DNA of 57,650 bases from Pseudomonadota bacterium. GTDB lineage: Bacteria; Pseudomonadota; Gammaproteobacteria; Burkholderiales; Burkholderiaceae_C. The stretch is taken from positions 1 through 57,650 of the forward strand of contig JAJZDV010000002.1 in the NCBI GenBank assembly GCA_021846025.1. The letters run 5' to 3'. This document shows positions 1 to 9,345 of the stretch, in pieces. Numbering within the stretch: the first letter of the stretch is position 1; every line of letters starts with the position of its first letter. Both the position numbers and the translations under genes were made by a program. Under the pieces are notes generated by a model. That model saw nothing but the letters and a program-made list of their open reading frames with translations, was not told the DNA's origin and did not search any database.

Positions 1-2
1 AA

Positions 3-1712
3 CCATCCATCGACGTGATGCTGCTGCTCGAGGGCACCTACCCCTATGTCTCGGGCGGGGTGTCGAGCTGGGTGCACCAGATCATCAACGGCTTTCCCGA
101 GTTGCGCTTTCACCTCTGCTTTCTCGGCTCGCGCCGGGAGGACTACGGCGAGGCGCGCTACAAGCTGCCCGCCAATGTGGTGGGTCTGACGGAGCACTAC
201 CTGTTCAGCGATGAAGTGCTACCCAAACCGCGCGGCCGTCAGGGGGACCGGGCCACGGCCGATCTGGTGCGCAAACTGCACACGCAGCTGCGTGAACCCG
301 GAGACGGCGCCGACGCTGGCCGCGGTGCGCGCACCCAGGTGCTGGAGCAGAGCCTGCAGGCGATGGAGGGCCGGCTCGATCTGCAGTATTTCCTGCATTC
401 CAGGCAGTCCTGGAGCTATCTGACCGAGCAGTACCTGGAGCGCTGCACCGATCCGTCCTTCGTCGACTACTTCTGGACCGTGCGCACCATGCACACGCCC
501 ATCTGGACCCTGGCGGCGCTGGCCCGCAGCCTGCCCCCGGCGCGCACCTACCACACCATCTCCACCGGCTATGCGGGCTATCTGGGCGCGGTGCTGGCAC
601 GGATCACGCGGCGGCCGCTCATCCTCTCGGAACATGGCATCTACACCAAGGAGCGGCGCATCGACCTGTTCTCGGCGCAGTGGATCAGCGACAACATGCC
701 GGTGCTGGAACGCAATGCCGGTGAAGCGGGTTATTTCCGCGCACTGTGGATCCGGCTGTTCGAGTCGCTCGGACGCATGTGCTACGACGCCGCCGATCCG
801 GTGATCGCGCTGTACGAGTCCAACCGCCTGCGTCAACTGGCCGATGGCGCGGAGCCGGCCACCACCTGCCTGGTGGCCAACGGCATCAACGTGCCGCCGT
901 TCGCCGCCACCCGCAGCCAGCGCCCCGCGCAGCCGCCGGCAGTGATGTGCCTGATCGGCCGCGTCGTGCCCATCAAGGATGTGAAAACCTTCATCCGCGC
1001 CGTCCGCGTGGCCAGCGGCCGCATGCCCGGGCTCGAAGGCTGGATCGCCGGGCCGGAGGATGAGCACCCCGAGTATGCGCGCGAGTGCCATGAGCTGGCC
1101 GACAGCCTGGAACTCGGCGATCGGCTCAAATTCCTCGGCTTCCAGAAGCTGGTGGACCTGCTGCCCAAGGTGGGAGTGGTGGTGCTGTCATCCATCAGCG
1201 AGGCGCTGCCGCTGGTGCTGCTCGAAGGCTACGCCGCCGGCGTGCCCGCAGTGACCACCGACGTGGGCTCGTGCAAGCAGCTCATCGACGGTCTGGGCGC
1301 GGACGACGAGGCCCTGGGCAGTGCCGGCGCCGTGGTCGGCATCGCCGATGCCCAGGCCCTGGGCGAGGCCTGCACGACCTTGCTGTCCGACCCGGCAGCC
1401 TATGCCCGGGCCCAGGCGGCGGCCATTGCCCGGGTCGAGCGCTACTACACCCAGCCCATCATGTTCGCCAAGTACCGCGCGGTGTACGAGGACGCACTGG
1501 CGCGCAGCGACGGTGCCGCCGGCACGGCACCGCCCGCACGCGGCGCCGTTGCCACCGCCCTGCGCGAAGGCCGCATCCCGGAAGCGGCAAAGGCTGCGGG
1601 CGCGGATGACGTCGGGCACACCGGGGCCGCTGCCGATCAGCTCGCGCAGGCCCAACCCGGCACCGCCGGGGCCGGCATGGGCAACCCTGCGCAGGGCATG
1701 GGGAGCGGCTGA
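3..1712 (+). CDS. pelF: PelF-type GT4 glycosyltransferase, Pel exopolysaccharide biosynthesis (5' end cut off by window edge)
   Basis: Translation (..PSIDVMLLLEGTYPYVSGGVSSWVHQII..) matches the PelF N-terminus; the frame is open to the first base of the window, so the true start is probably upstream; followed by pelG with overlapping TGATG. Confidence 0.93.
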   Translation, partial: PSIDVMLLLEGTYPYVSGGVSSWVHQIINGFPELRFHLCFLGSRREDYGEARYKLPANVVGLTEHYLFSDEVLPKPRGRQGDRATADLVRKLHTQLREPGDGADAGRGARTQVLEQSLQAMEGRLDLQYFLHSRQSWSYLTEQYLERCTDPSFVDYFWTVRTMHTPIWTLAALARSLPPARTYHTISTGYAGYLGAVLARITRRPLILSEHGIYTKERRIDLFSAQWISDNMPVLERNAGEAGYFRALWIRLFESLGRMCYDAADPVIALYESNRLRQLADGAEPATTCLVANGINVPPFAATRSQRPAQPPAVMCLIGRVVPIKDVKTFIRAVRVASGRMPGLEGWIAGPEDEHPEYARECHELADSLELGDRLKFLGFQKLVDLLPKVGVVVLSSISEALPLVLLEGYAAGVPAVTTDVGSCKQLIDGLGADDEALGSAGAVVGIADAQALGEACTTLLSDPAAYARAQAAAIARVERYYTQPIMFAKYRAVYEDALARSDGAAGTAPPARGAVATALREGRIPEAAKAAGADDVGHTGAAADQLAQAQPGTAGAGMGNPAQGMGSG

Positions 1713-3088
1713 TGGCGGGCATCGGCTTCGAATTGCGCAAGCTGCTGCGCAGCCAGTCCTACCTGGGCCTGCTGCGCGCCTACAGCTACGCCTCCATCAT
1801 CAGTTCCGGGCCGTGGGTGTTCTCCATTCTGGGACTCATCGTCACCGGCCTGCTCTCGCTGGGCGTGGTGGTGCCGAACCTGCTCATCACCCAGTTCCAG
1901 GTGACCGTCACCTACCTGATCATGAGTTCGCTGGTGCTCTCCGGCGGCCTGCAGCTCGGTTTCACCCGCTGGGTGGCCGATGCGCTGTATGCCAAGCGCC
2001 GGGACGAGGTCGCACCCGCCTTTCTCGGCGTGCTGCTGCTCAGCACGGCCGTGGCCGGTGCACTGGGCTGGATGGCCGCGCTGTTCCTGTTTCCGCGCGA
2101 AAGCAACTTGTACCGCGTGCTGCTTGCCGGCGGCTTGCCGTTGCTGTGCGACATCTGGATCGTCACGGTCTTTCTCTCCGGGCTCAAGCAATACCGCGCG
2201 ATCCTGGCCTTGTACGCGGGTGGCTACGGGCTCTCGGTGCTGCAGTCCTACCTGCTGCGGGGCTGGGGGCTGGAAGGCCTGCTGGCGGGTTTTCTCGGCG
2301 GCCAGTTCCTCATGTGGACGGCGATGATGTGGCTGGTGCTGCGCAACTTTCCGCCCACCCGCCCGATCACGCTCGACTGTTTCAAGCGCGGCGCCATGTT
2401 CCCCTCGCTGCTGGCCGGTGGCACGCTCTACAACCTGGGTGTGTGGGCGGACAAGCTGGTGTTCTGGTACACGCCCCAGACCTCCAGCGTGGTCATCGGC
2501 CCGCTGCGCGCCTCCACGATCTACGACCTGCCGGTCTTCCTCGCCTACCTGTGCGTGATCCCGGGCATGGGTGTATTCCTGGTGAAATTCGAAACCGATT
2601 TCGTCGAGTGGTACGACAAGTTCTACACCGCCGTGCGCGCTGGCGGCGCGCTGCAGGACATTGCGCGCTTCCACGACCACATGCAGGACACCGTGCGCGA
2701 GGGCATCTACCAGATCATCAAGGTGCAGGCCATCACGCTGCTGGCGCTCTACACCTTCGTCGGGCCACTGTTCCACGCCATCGGCATCAGCGATCTGTAT
2801 ATCCCGCTGTTCCTCGTGCAGGCAGTGGCCGCCAGCTTTCAGGTCTTGCTGCTGGCGGTGCTGAACGTCTTCTTCTACCTCGACCGCCGTGGCGAAGTGG
2901 TGTTCATCACCGCGCTGCTGACCGCGCTCAACCTCGGCTTCAGCCGCGTCTCCATCGCGCTGGGCGCCGAATGGTTCGGCTACGGCTTTGCCGTGGCCCT
3001 GCTCATCACCCTGATCACCGGTCTGGTTCTGGTGCAGCGCCTGTTTCGTCGACTGGAATACCAGACCTTCATGCTGCAGGGCTCATGA
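1712..3088 (+). CDS. pelG: PelG, Pel exopolysaccharide inner-membrane transporter (polysaccharide flippase-like)
   Basis: MAGIGFELRKLLRSQSYLGLLRAYSYASIISSGPWVFSI is PelG-like; multi-TM; translationally coupled to pelF. Confidence 0.95.
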   Translation: MAGIGFELRKLLRSQSYLGLLRAYSYASIISSGPWVFSILGLIVTGLLSLGVVVPNLLITQFQVTVTYLIMSSLVLSGGLQLGFTRWVADALYAKRRDEVAPAFLGVLLLSTAVAGALGWMAALFLFPRESNLYRVLLAGGLPLLCDIWIVTVFLSGLKQYRAILALYAGGYGLSVLQSYLLRGWGLEGLLAGFLGGQFLMWTAMMWLVLRNFPPTRPITLDCFKRGAMFPSLLAGGTLYNLGVWADKLVFWYTPQTSSVVIGPLRASTIYDLPVFLAYLCVIPGMGVFLVKFETDFVEWYDKFYTAVRAGGALQDIARFHDHMQDTVREGIYQIIKVQAITLLALYTFVGPLFHAIGISDLYIPLFLVQAVAASFQVLLLAVLNVFFYLDRRGEVVFITALLTALNLGFSRVSIALGAEWFGYGFAVALLITLITGLVLVQRLFRRLEYQTFMLQGS

Positions 3089-3175
3089 ACCCATGGCCGC
3101 CGGTCGATCCAGCGCTGGACGCGAGCGTCCGGGCGGCGTGGTGCCGGACGCAGCCCTCGTTACACTGCAGCGGTC

Positions 3176-4306
3176 ATGCTTCGCCCCGCCATGGCTCGAC
3201 CACCCGACCGGCCCACGAGGCCAACCCCGACCCTTCCACCGCGCCGCGTGGCCCTGCTCGCCGGCTGTGGTCTGCTGGGCAGCGCATGGCTCCAGGGCCG
3301 GGCACTGGCCCAAACTCCTGCGGCTTCGAGCGCCAGCAGCAGCTCGCCAGCCTTGAACGATGCCGACTTGCCGCGCACGGCGGCACTGGCTGCGCAGTTG
3401 GCGCAACAGACCGGGCTGGACGCGGCGTGGATTGAAGCTCAACTCGACCAGGCGCAATTCCAGCCCGTGGTGGCGCGGCTCATCCTTCCGGGGCGCCCGG
3501 GGCAGAAGAACTGGCGGGTGTACCGCAGCCGTTTCGTCGAGCCCATGCGCATTGGCGCGGGATCTGACTTCGCGCAGGAATTCGAGGTCTGGCTGCGCAA
3601 GGCCGAGAACCGCTTCGGCGTGCCGCGCAGCGTCATCGTCGGCATCCTCGGGGTGGAGACGATCTACGGCCGCGATATGGGCGGGTTTCGCGTGCTCGAC
3701 GCCCTGACGACACTGGCGCTGGACTTTCCGGCGGCCGCGCCCAAAGACCGCAGCCGCTACTTTGCCGGTCAGCTCGGCGACTATTTCCTGTGGTGCCGCG
3801 GCAGCGGCTTCGAGCCGACGCAGGTGAAGGGCTCGTATGCCGGCGCCATCGGCATGCCGCAGTTCATGCCGGGCAACATCTTGCGCTACGCGCTGAACTT
3901 CGAGGGCGGCACCAAGGTGGACATCATCCACAGCGCTGCCGACGCCATCGGCAGCGTCGGCAATTACCTGGCGGACCACGGCTGGACGGCGGGGCAGCCC
4001 ACGCACTTTCAGTTGCAGGTGCCCAGCAGCATCGCGCCGGACACGCTCGCTCGGCTGCTGGCGCCCGACATCGTGCCGAGTTTCCGTGCCCAGGACTTGC
4101 AAGCCGCCGGCCTGCCGCTGCTGCCGCAGGTGCTGGACTATCCGGGCAAGCTGGCGGTGGTGCAACTGCCCAACGCCGGCGCCAAACCCGACTACATTCT
4201 CGGCACGGACAATTTTTACGTCGTGACCCGCTACAACCATTCGGCCTTCTACGCCTTGGCCGTGATCGAACTGGGGAACGCAGCCATGGCCGCCGCGCAG
4301 GGCTGA
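3176..4306 (+). CDS. mltB: Lytic murein transglycosylase B (membrane-bound)
   Basis: MltB family motifs (VGILGVETIYGRDMGGFRVLDALTTLALDFP; AIGMPQFMPGNILRYA) with N-terminal signal. Confidence 0.93.
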   Translation: MLRPAMARPPDRPTRPTPTLPPRRVALLAGCGLLGSAWLQGRALAQTPAASSASSSSPALNDADLPRTAALAAQLAQQTGLDAAWIEAQLDQAQFQPVVARLILPGRPGQKNWRVYRSRFVEPMRIGAGSDFAQEFEVWLRKAENRFGVPRSVIVGILGVETIYGRDMGGFRVLDALTTLALDFPAAAPKDRSRYFAGQLGDYFLWCRGSGFEPTQVKGSYAGAIGMPQFMPGNILRYALNFEGGTKVDIIHSAADAIGSVGNYLADHGWTAGQPTHFQLQVPSSIAPDTLARLLAPDIVPSFRAQDLQAAGLPLLPQVLDYPGKLAVVQLPNAGAKPDYILGTDNFYVVTRYNHSAFYALAVIELGNAAMAAAQG

Positions 4307-4350
4307 ACAGCAATGAAGCAGCATGCACCTTGCGCGGCACTCACCCCAGG

Positions 4351-4542
4351 ATGAACCGGATGAACCTTGCAACAGTCCTCAAACCCCTCGCCGCCATGGC
4401 GTTGACCAGCATCGCCCTCTCGGGTTGCGGCGTGCTGGCCGCACCCTGCCGCGTGGCGTCCGCCGGGATCAAGATGGTGCCCGTTGTCGGCCATGTGGCA
4501 GCTGCGCCGACCGATCTTTGCGCGGCCGTCATCGACCCCTGA
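4351..4542 (+). CDS. Small lipoprotein (63 aa), function unknown
   Basis: MNRMNLATVLKPLAAMALTSIALSGCGVLAAPCRV...: lipobox LSGC; lies in frame inside the longer ORF 3790..4542. Confidence 0.75.
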   Translation: MNRMNLATVLKPLAAMALTSIALSGCGVLAAPCRVASAGIKMVPVVGHVAAAPTDLCAAVIDP

Positions 4543-4580
4543 AGCCGGCAGCCGCGCGGCTGCAGACCGGCTCCCGGGGT

Positions 4581-5501
4581 TCAAACAGCCGGCACGACGC
4601 GGGGCCGCCCACGCAAGGCCACATGGATGCCGGCGAAGATCAGCGCCGCGCCCACCAGGTGGTAGAGCGCGATGCCTTCGTGCAGGAAGAGGCCGGACAG
4701 CACGGCGGCAAACACCGGCGCCAGATTGCCGAAATAGGCCGGAATCTGCGCCCCGGTGCGGGCCACTGCCGTGCCCCAGCACACGTAAGCCAGCAACGAG
4801 GCCAGGAGGGCCGCATAGCCGATGGCCAGCACCACCGGCGTTCCCCAGTGGGTGCTTTCCCCCAGGCCCCAATGCTCGAACGCGGCGAACGGCGCGATGA
4901 ACAAGCTGCCCCAGGCCATTTGCACGGTGAGCGAGGCAAAGGGGGTCAGCCCCAGCGGACGGCGGCGCAACTCCCAGGTGTAGAAGCCCCAGAGCAACAC
5001 GGCCAGCAGCATGATGAGGTCGCCCGTGGCCAGATGCAACTGCAGCAGATGCTCGATCCGGCCCTTGGCCACCACGACCACCACCCCGGCCACCGACAGC
5101 GCCGCGCCCCACCACGATGCGGGGCCGATCGGTTCGCGGTAGAACACCGCGCCGGTCAGCAGGATGAACACGGGTGCCGCCGAGGTGATGAGCGAGACGT
5201 TCAGCGGCGTGGTCGTGTGCAGCGCCACATACTGCAGCGAGTTGTAGCAGGCCACGCCGAGAAACCCCATGCGGGCCAGCGGCTTCCAGTGCTGCAGCAG
5301 CAGCGCACGCTGGCGCCACAAACCGGGGCCGGTGAACAGCAGGGCCACGAGCAGGGCGATGAACCAGCGATCAAAGCTCAGCGCCAGCGGCGGGATCTGC
5401 CCCACCATGAGGCGCCCGACGACGGCGTTTCCAGCCCAGAGCAAGGGCGGCAGGATGAGCAGGAGCAGCGTGTTGAAATCGAGTCTGGCATGGGGTCGCA
5501 T
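4581..5501 (-). CDS. DMT-family (EamA) transporter
   Basis: ~10 TM helices; LLWAGNAVVGRLMVGQIPPLALSFDRW; SLLAYVCWGTAVARTGA typical of EamA. Confidence 0.9.
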   Translation of the reverse strand: MRPHARLDFNTLLLLILPPLLWAGNAVVGRLMVGQIPPLALSFDRWFIALLVALLFTGPGLWRQRALLLQHWKPLARMGFLGVACYNSLQYVALHTTTPLNVSLITSAAPVFILLTGAVFYREPIGPASWWGAALSVAGVVVVVAKGRIEHLLQLHLATGDLIMLLAVLLWGFYTWELRRRPLGLTPFASLTVQMAWGSLFIAPFAAFEHWGLGESTHWGTPVVLAIGYAALLASLLAYVCWGTAVARTGAQIPAYFGNLAPVFAAVLSGLFLHEGIALYHLVGAALIFAGIHVALRGRPRVVPAV

Positions 5502-5570
5502 CACGCCATTATTCCAAGCCGGCGCGATGTCCGCACCATCGCTGCAACCCGGGCCGCATGCCGGCCACCG

Positions 5571-8252
5571 TCATCGGTCCATCCTCTTCTCCGGCGCACC
5601 TGGGCCTGCCGCCATGGACGCCGCCGGCCGGATGACGGCACGGGGCGGTTGCGGCGCGGCTGTTGGCGGCCATGGCAGTTGCCAATAGCGCGGCTGTTTT
5701 GCGCGCCAGGATTCCAATTCGGATGGATGTTCATCGCGCCAAACCAGCGCGCCGTCTCGATCGGTGCGCTGCACCGGCAGTCCGAGGTCGGCGTAGCGTT
5801 GCAGCACCTCGGCATGCGGGTGGCCGTAGCTGTTCATGAACCCCGCCTGCACGACGATCTGGCGCGGCGCCACGGCCTGGAGAAATTCGGCGCTGGACGA
5901 GCTTTTGCTGCCGTGATGCGCCGCCAGCAGCAAGTCAACGCCGAGCGCATCGGCTGCCGGCCCGGCAGCAAGGGCTCGTTCCTGTGCGCGCTCGATGTCG
6001 CCCGTGAGCAGCAGGCTGCCATGCCCGCTGCTCACGCGCAGCACGCAGGAATGCGCGTTGGTGCGGTGCGCTGGAGCGGGGTCGGCGGTGGCGGGGTGCA
6101 GCAGTTGAAAGTCGACGCCGTCCCAAGTCCAGCGCAAGCCGGCAACGCAGGGCTGGGCACTGGCGTAGCCCATGGCCAAGACTCGATCCGACGCGACCGA
6201 GCTGACGGCAGCCGTACCGGGATAGGCTCGTGCGATCGACACCGCGCCGCCGATGTGGTCGCTGTCGGCATGGCTGAGCACGACACGGTCGAGCCGGCGC
6301 TCGCCCAGCGCATGCAGCAGCGGCAACAGCACGCGCTCGCCCGCGTCGTTCTGCAGGCCGAGCGTTGGCCCGGTGTCGAACAACAGGGTGTGGCGCGCGG
6401 TTCGCACGATGACGCCCATGCCCTGCCCGACATCGGCGATCCAGGCCTCGACATGGCCCTCGGCGGGGCGTTGTCCCGGGTTCAGAAGCAAGGGGAGGAT
6501 GAGCGCAAGCCCGGGCACTCGCAGACGCCACGGCCAAGGCAGCACCAAAGCCAGCACGCCGAGCGCGGCAAGCACCAGCGCCGGCCATTCGGGCGTCGCC
6601 GCATGCCACTGCGCCTGCGGCCAGTTCGCCAACCCGGCCAGGACGCGGGCCAAGCCGCTCTGCGCCCAGGCTGCTGCCTGCCACAGCCAGGCATCCAATG
6701 GCGCCGGCAGGAGCATGCCCAACACGGCGAGAGGCGCCACCCAGAGCGTGACCACAGGGATGGCGACCGCATTGGCCAGCGGCGAGAGGATGGCGATCTG
6801 CTGGAAGAACAACAGGGTGAGCGGCGCCAGCCCCAGGGTCACGGCCCACTGCGAACGGCCCGCGGCCTGCAGGCGCGACCATGCCCCACGCGCCAGCGTC
6901 TGCAGGCGTGATCGCGCGGGTTCGGACCTCGACGCGACGGACCGGGCGGACTGCCTGGGACCCATGACCTCCGAGCGCGGCTGGGCCGGCTCCGTCAGGA
7001 ACAAGATGCCCACGGCGCAGAACGACAGCCAGAAGCCGGCCTGCATCAAGGCCCAGGGGTCCCACAACAACACGGCAAACAGCGCCCAGGACAGGGTCTG
7101 TCGCCAACTGATGCGCAGGCCGGTCATGCGCAGCGACAGCCCGGCCGCCAGCATCAGCAAGGTGCGTTGAGCCGGCACGCCAAAACCCGCCAGCAGGCAG
7201 TAGGCCGTGGCCGCCAGCAGGCCGAAGACTCCGGCCACCACGGGCGTCGGCAGCCAAAGCGGCCCCGGGCGCCGCAGATGGGCGGTGTGGCCCCAGACAA
7301 AGCTGGCCAGCCAGGCCGCCAGCCAGGCCAGCATGGTGATGTGCAGGCCCGAAATGCTCATGAGATGTGCGACACCGGTGATGCGGTAGATGGTCCATTC
7401 GTGCGATGCAATGGCCGCCTGGTCCCCCAGCGCCAGGGCGGCGATGGTGCCGGCCTGGGGATGGCCCGCGAGCGCGGCATCGATGCGCGTGCGCAGGCGG
7501 TCGCGCAGCGATTGCAAGGCAAGATCGGCGCCGTCGTGCAAATGACCGAGTGCCTTGGGAGGCTCGAAACGCCGCGCCTGGCTGACCGTGGCGGTGGCGC
7601 CGATGCCCTGCTCGAACAGCCACAGTTCGGCATCGAAACCCGCCGGATTGGCCACACCATGCACCGGCTTCAAGCGCAGCGGCAGGCGCCAGACTTCACC
7701 AGGGTGGACCTGGGGAGCCTGGGCCACTCCCGGGTCGTTCCACGCCCTGGCTTGCACGGGTTCGTCGGCACGATCAGGTCGCAGACGTGGCGCATGCCAG
7801 GACACCAGGACGCGCGCTGGAATGCCGGCAGCCGCATGCATCGTCCTGAAGACAAAGCGGGTGCCATCGGCGCGACGCACCGGCAAACTCTGCACCACGC
7901 CCTCGACCGACACCACCTGGCCCCACAAGGGCTCGGCCAGGCGGTCGGTCAGCAGGCCATGGGCGCGCCAGCCCGTGGCGCCAAAGCCCAGGGCCGCAAC
8001 CGAGACGAACAGCAGAATCCGCTGGAACCCGCGCCACCGATTGCGCTGCTGCGATTCGGCAGTGGCACTCAGCCGTTCGCCCGGGGCCTGCTGGATCACC
8101 TGCCCACTTTGACGCAGTCGCGCCGCCAGCAGACCGGTTAACGCCACGGTGGCGGCACCGGTCAAGGCGCCATAGAAGTCTTCAGGCCAGAGCCGGGGTT
8201 GCTGCATCTGCAGCCAGCAGCCGAACAGGAGTCCGAGAGCAAGGGTGGGCAT
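5571..8252 (-). CDS. comEC: DNA internalization-related competence protein ComEC/Rec2
   Basis: 893 aa; competence domain (HLMSISGLHITMLAWLAAWL) plus metallo-beta-lactamase domain (LSHADSDHIGGAVSI). Confidence 0.94.
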   Translation of the reverse strand: MPTLALGLLFGCWLQMQQPRLWPEDFYGALTGAATVALTGLLAARLRQSGQVIQQAPGERLSATAESQQRNRWRGFQRILLFVSVAALGFGATGWRAHGLLTDRLAEPLWGQVVSVEGVVQSLPVRRADGTRFVFRTMHAAAGIPARVLVSWHAPRLRPDRADEPVQARAWNDPGVAQAPQVHPGEVWRLPLRLKPVHGVANPAGFDAELWLFEQGIGATATVSQARRFEPPKALGHLHDGADLALQSLRDRLRTRIDAALAGHPQAGTIAALALGDQAAIASHEWTIYRITGVAHLMSISGLHITMLAWLAAWLASFVWGHTAHLRRPGPLWLPTPVVAGVFGLLAATAYCLLAGFGVPAQRTLLMLAAGLSLRMTGLRISWRQTLSWALFAVLLWDPWALMQAGFWLSFCAVGILFLTEPAQPRSEVMGPRQSARSVASRSEPARSRLQTLARGAWSRLQAAGRSQWAVTLGLAPLTLLFFQQIAILSPLANAVAIPVVTLWVAPLAVLGMLLPAPLDAWLWQAAAWAQSGLARVLAGLANWPQAQWHAATPEWPALVLAALGVLALVLPWPWRLRVPGLALILPLLLNPGQRPAEGHVEAWIADVGQGMGVIVRTARHTLLFDTGPTLGLQNDAGERVLLPLLHALGERRLDRVVLSHADSDHIGGAVSIARAYPGTAAVSSVASDRVLAMGYASAQPCVAGLRWTWDGVDFQLLHPATADPAPAHRTNAHSCVLRVSSGHGSLLLTGDIERAQERALAAGPAADALGVDLLLAAHHGSKSSSSAEFLQAVAPRQIVVQAGFMNSYGHPHAEVLQRYADLGLPVQRTDRDGALVWRDEHPSELESWRAKQPRYWQLPWPPTAAPQPPRAVIRPAASMAAGPGAPEKRMDR

Positions 8253-8394
8253 GGTGAGCGAAGCATGAACGTCCGCTCATTGTTGCATTTTGTTTCATCT
8301 GCTTGCGCAAGCCCAGGCCGCGCCCGCGCACAGGGAGCCTGCCGCAGGCGCTGAAGCCGGTGTGAAATTCGGCGCTGACGGGTCGAGGTCGTGC

Positions 8395-8988
8395 TCAGAC
8401 CTTGCCGTCGAGACGCTGCCAGGCCAGTTCCCAGGTGCCGGTCAGAAGCTTGTCCAGCCAGAAGGCGCCGATCACGGTTTTCACATCGGTGAGACGGCCC
8501 TCGCGGATCCAGCCCAGCAGTTGGGCGGGGGAAGCTTCGAACACGTCGAGGAATTCATGCGCGTCGAGCTGCTGACGGCCGGGAACGAGGCCACGCGCAA
8601 AAGCCAGATGGATGGCTTCGTCGGAATAGGAGATGGCGTTGTTGATGGTGCCGATGTAGGCCCATTCGGCGGCGCTGTAACCGGTCTCCTCGCGCAGTTC
8701 GCGCTGGGCGCAGGCTTGCCAGCTTTCGCCGGGGTCGAGCTTGCCGGCGGGGAATTCGATCATGACCCGGCGCATGGGCGTGCGCCACTGCCGCTCCATC
8801 AGCACACGGCCGTTGTCCAGCAGCGGGATGACCATCACCGCTCCCGAGTGCCTGATGTACTCGCGCGTGGCCAGCGCGCCGTCAGGCAGCCTGACCGTAT
8901 CGCGCCGGACGTGGAGGAAATGGCCATCGAAGACCGGCTCGGTCTGGACCAGGGTTTCCCGCAGGTCGGGATGCTCGGCTTGGCTCAT
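8395..8988 (-). CDS. NUDIX hydrolase (ADP-ribose pyrophosphatase-like)
   Basis: Nudix box: PAGKLDPGESWQACAQRELREETGY. Confidence 0.93.
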   Translation of the reverse strand: MSQAEHPDLRETLVQTEPVFDGHFLHVRRDTVRLPDGALATREYIRHSGAVMVIPLLDNGRVLMERQWRTPMRRVMIEFPAGKLDPGESWQACAQRELREETGYSAAEWAYIGTINNAISYSDEAIHLAFARGLVPGRQQLDAHEFLDVFEASPAQLLGWIREGRLTDVKTVIGAFWLDKLLTGTWELAWQRLDGKV

Positions 8989-9012
8989 GGCGGGCTTGCG
9001 AGGCTCGCCGAT

Positions 9013-9315
9013 TCAATCTTCGATGCGACGCGAGAGGTAGCGCAACACATAGCCGGGAAAGGCCAGCACCAGGAACATCGATGCCGAGACGGCGTAGAAC
9101 TCCCACTTCTGCGGGTAGATCTGGCCCAGCCGCGATTCCAGCGCCAGGGAAACACCGCCAACGATGAAATACATCACGATGACTTCTGCCAGGCGCACGA
9201 ACCAGCCTTTCGGATTCTTCAGCGGGAACACGAGAAAAAAGCGATTGGAGAAAAACGGCAGGTTGGCGCCGACGATCGCGAGCACCAGGACCAGCCAGAT
9301 GGCGGAGGATTGCAT
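9013..9315 (-). CDS. DUF2818 family small membrane protein
   Basis: 100 aa, 3 TM; sits just after nuoN as in other Burkholderiales. Confidence 0.8.
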   Translation of the reverse strand: MQSSAIWLVLVLAIVGANLPFFSNRFFLVFPLKNPKGWFVRLAEVIVMYFIVGGVSLALESRLGQIYPQKWEFYAVSASMFLVLAFPGYVLRYLSRRIED

Positions 9316-9345
9316 GATGACGTGAATTCCTGGGAGATACCCGGC

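Noticed and set aside
1321-3435. 704-aa plus-strand ORF overlapping pelF/pelG in another frame
   Set aside because: Arg/Ala/Pro-rich frame-shifted translation of pelF/pelG/mltB
4323-6911. 862-aa plus-strand ORF opposite the DMT transporter and comEC
   Set aside because: Shadow ORF with no recognisable domain; the minus-strand genes are clear
8301-8312. GCTTGCGCAAGC 12-nt palindrome between comEC and the NUDIX gene
   Set aside because: Short, no U-tract on either strand; common by chance in GC-rich DNA
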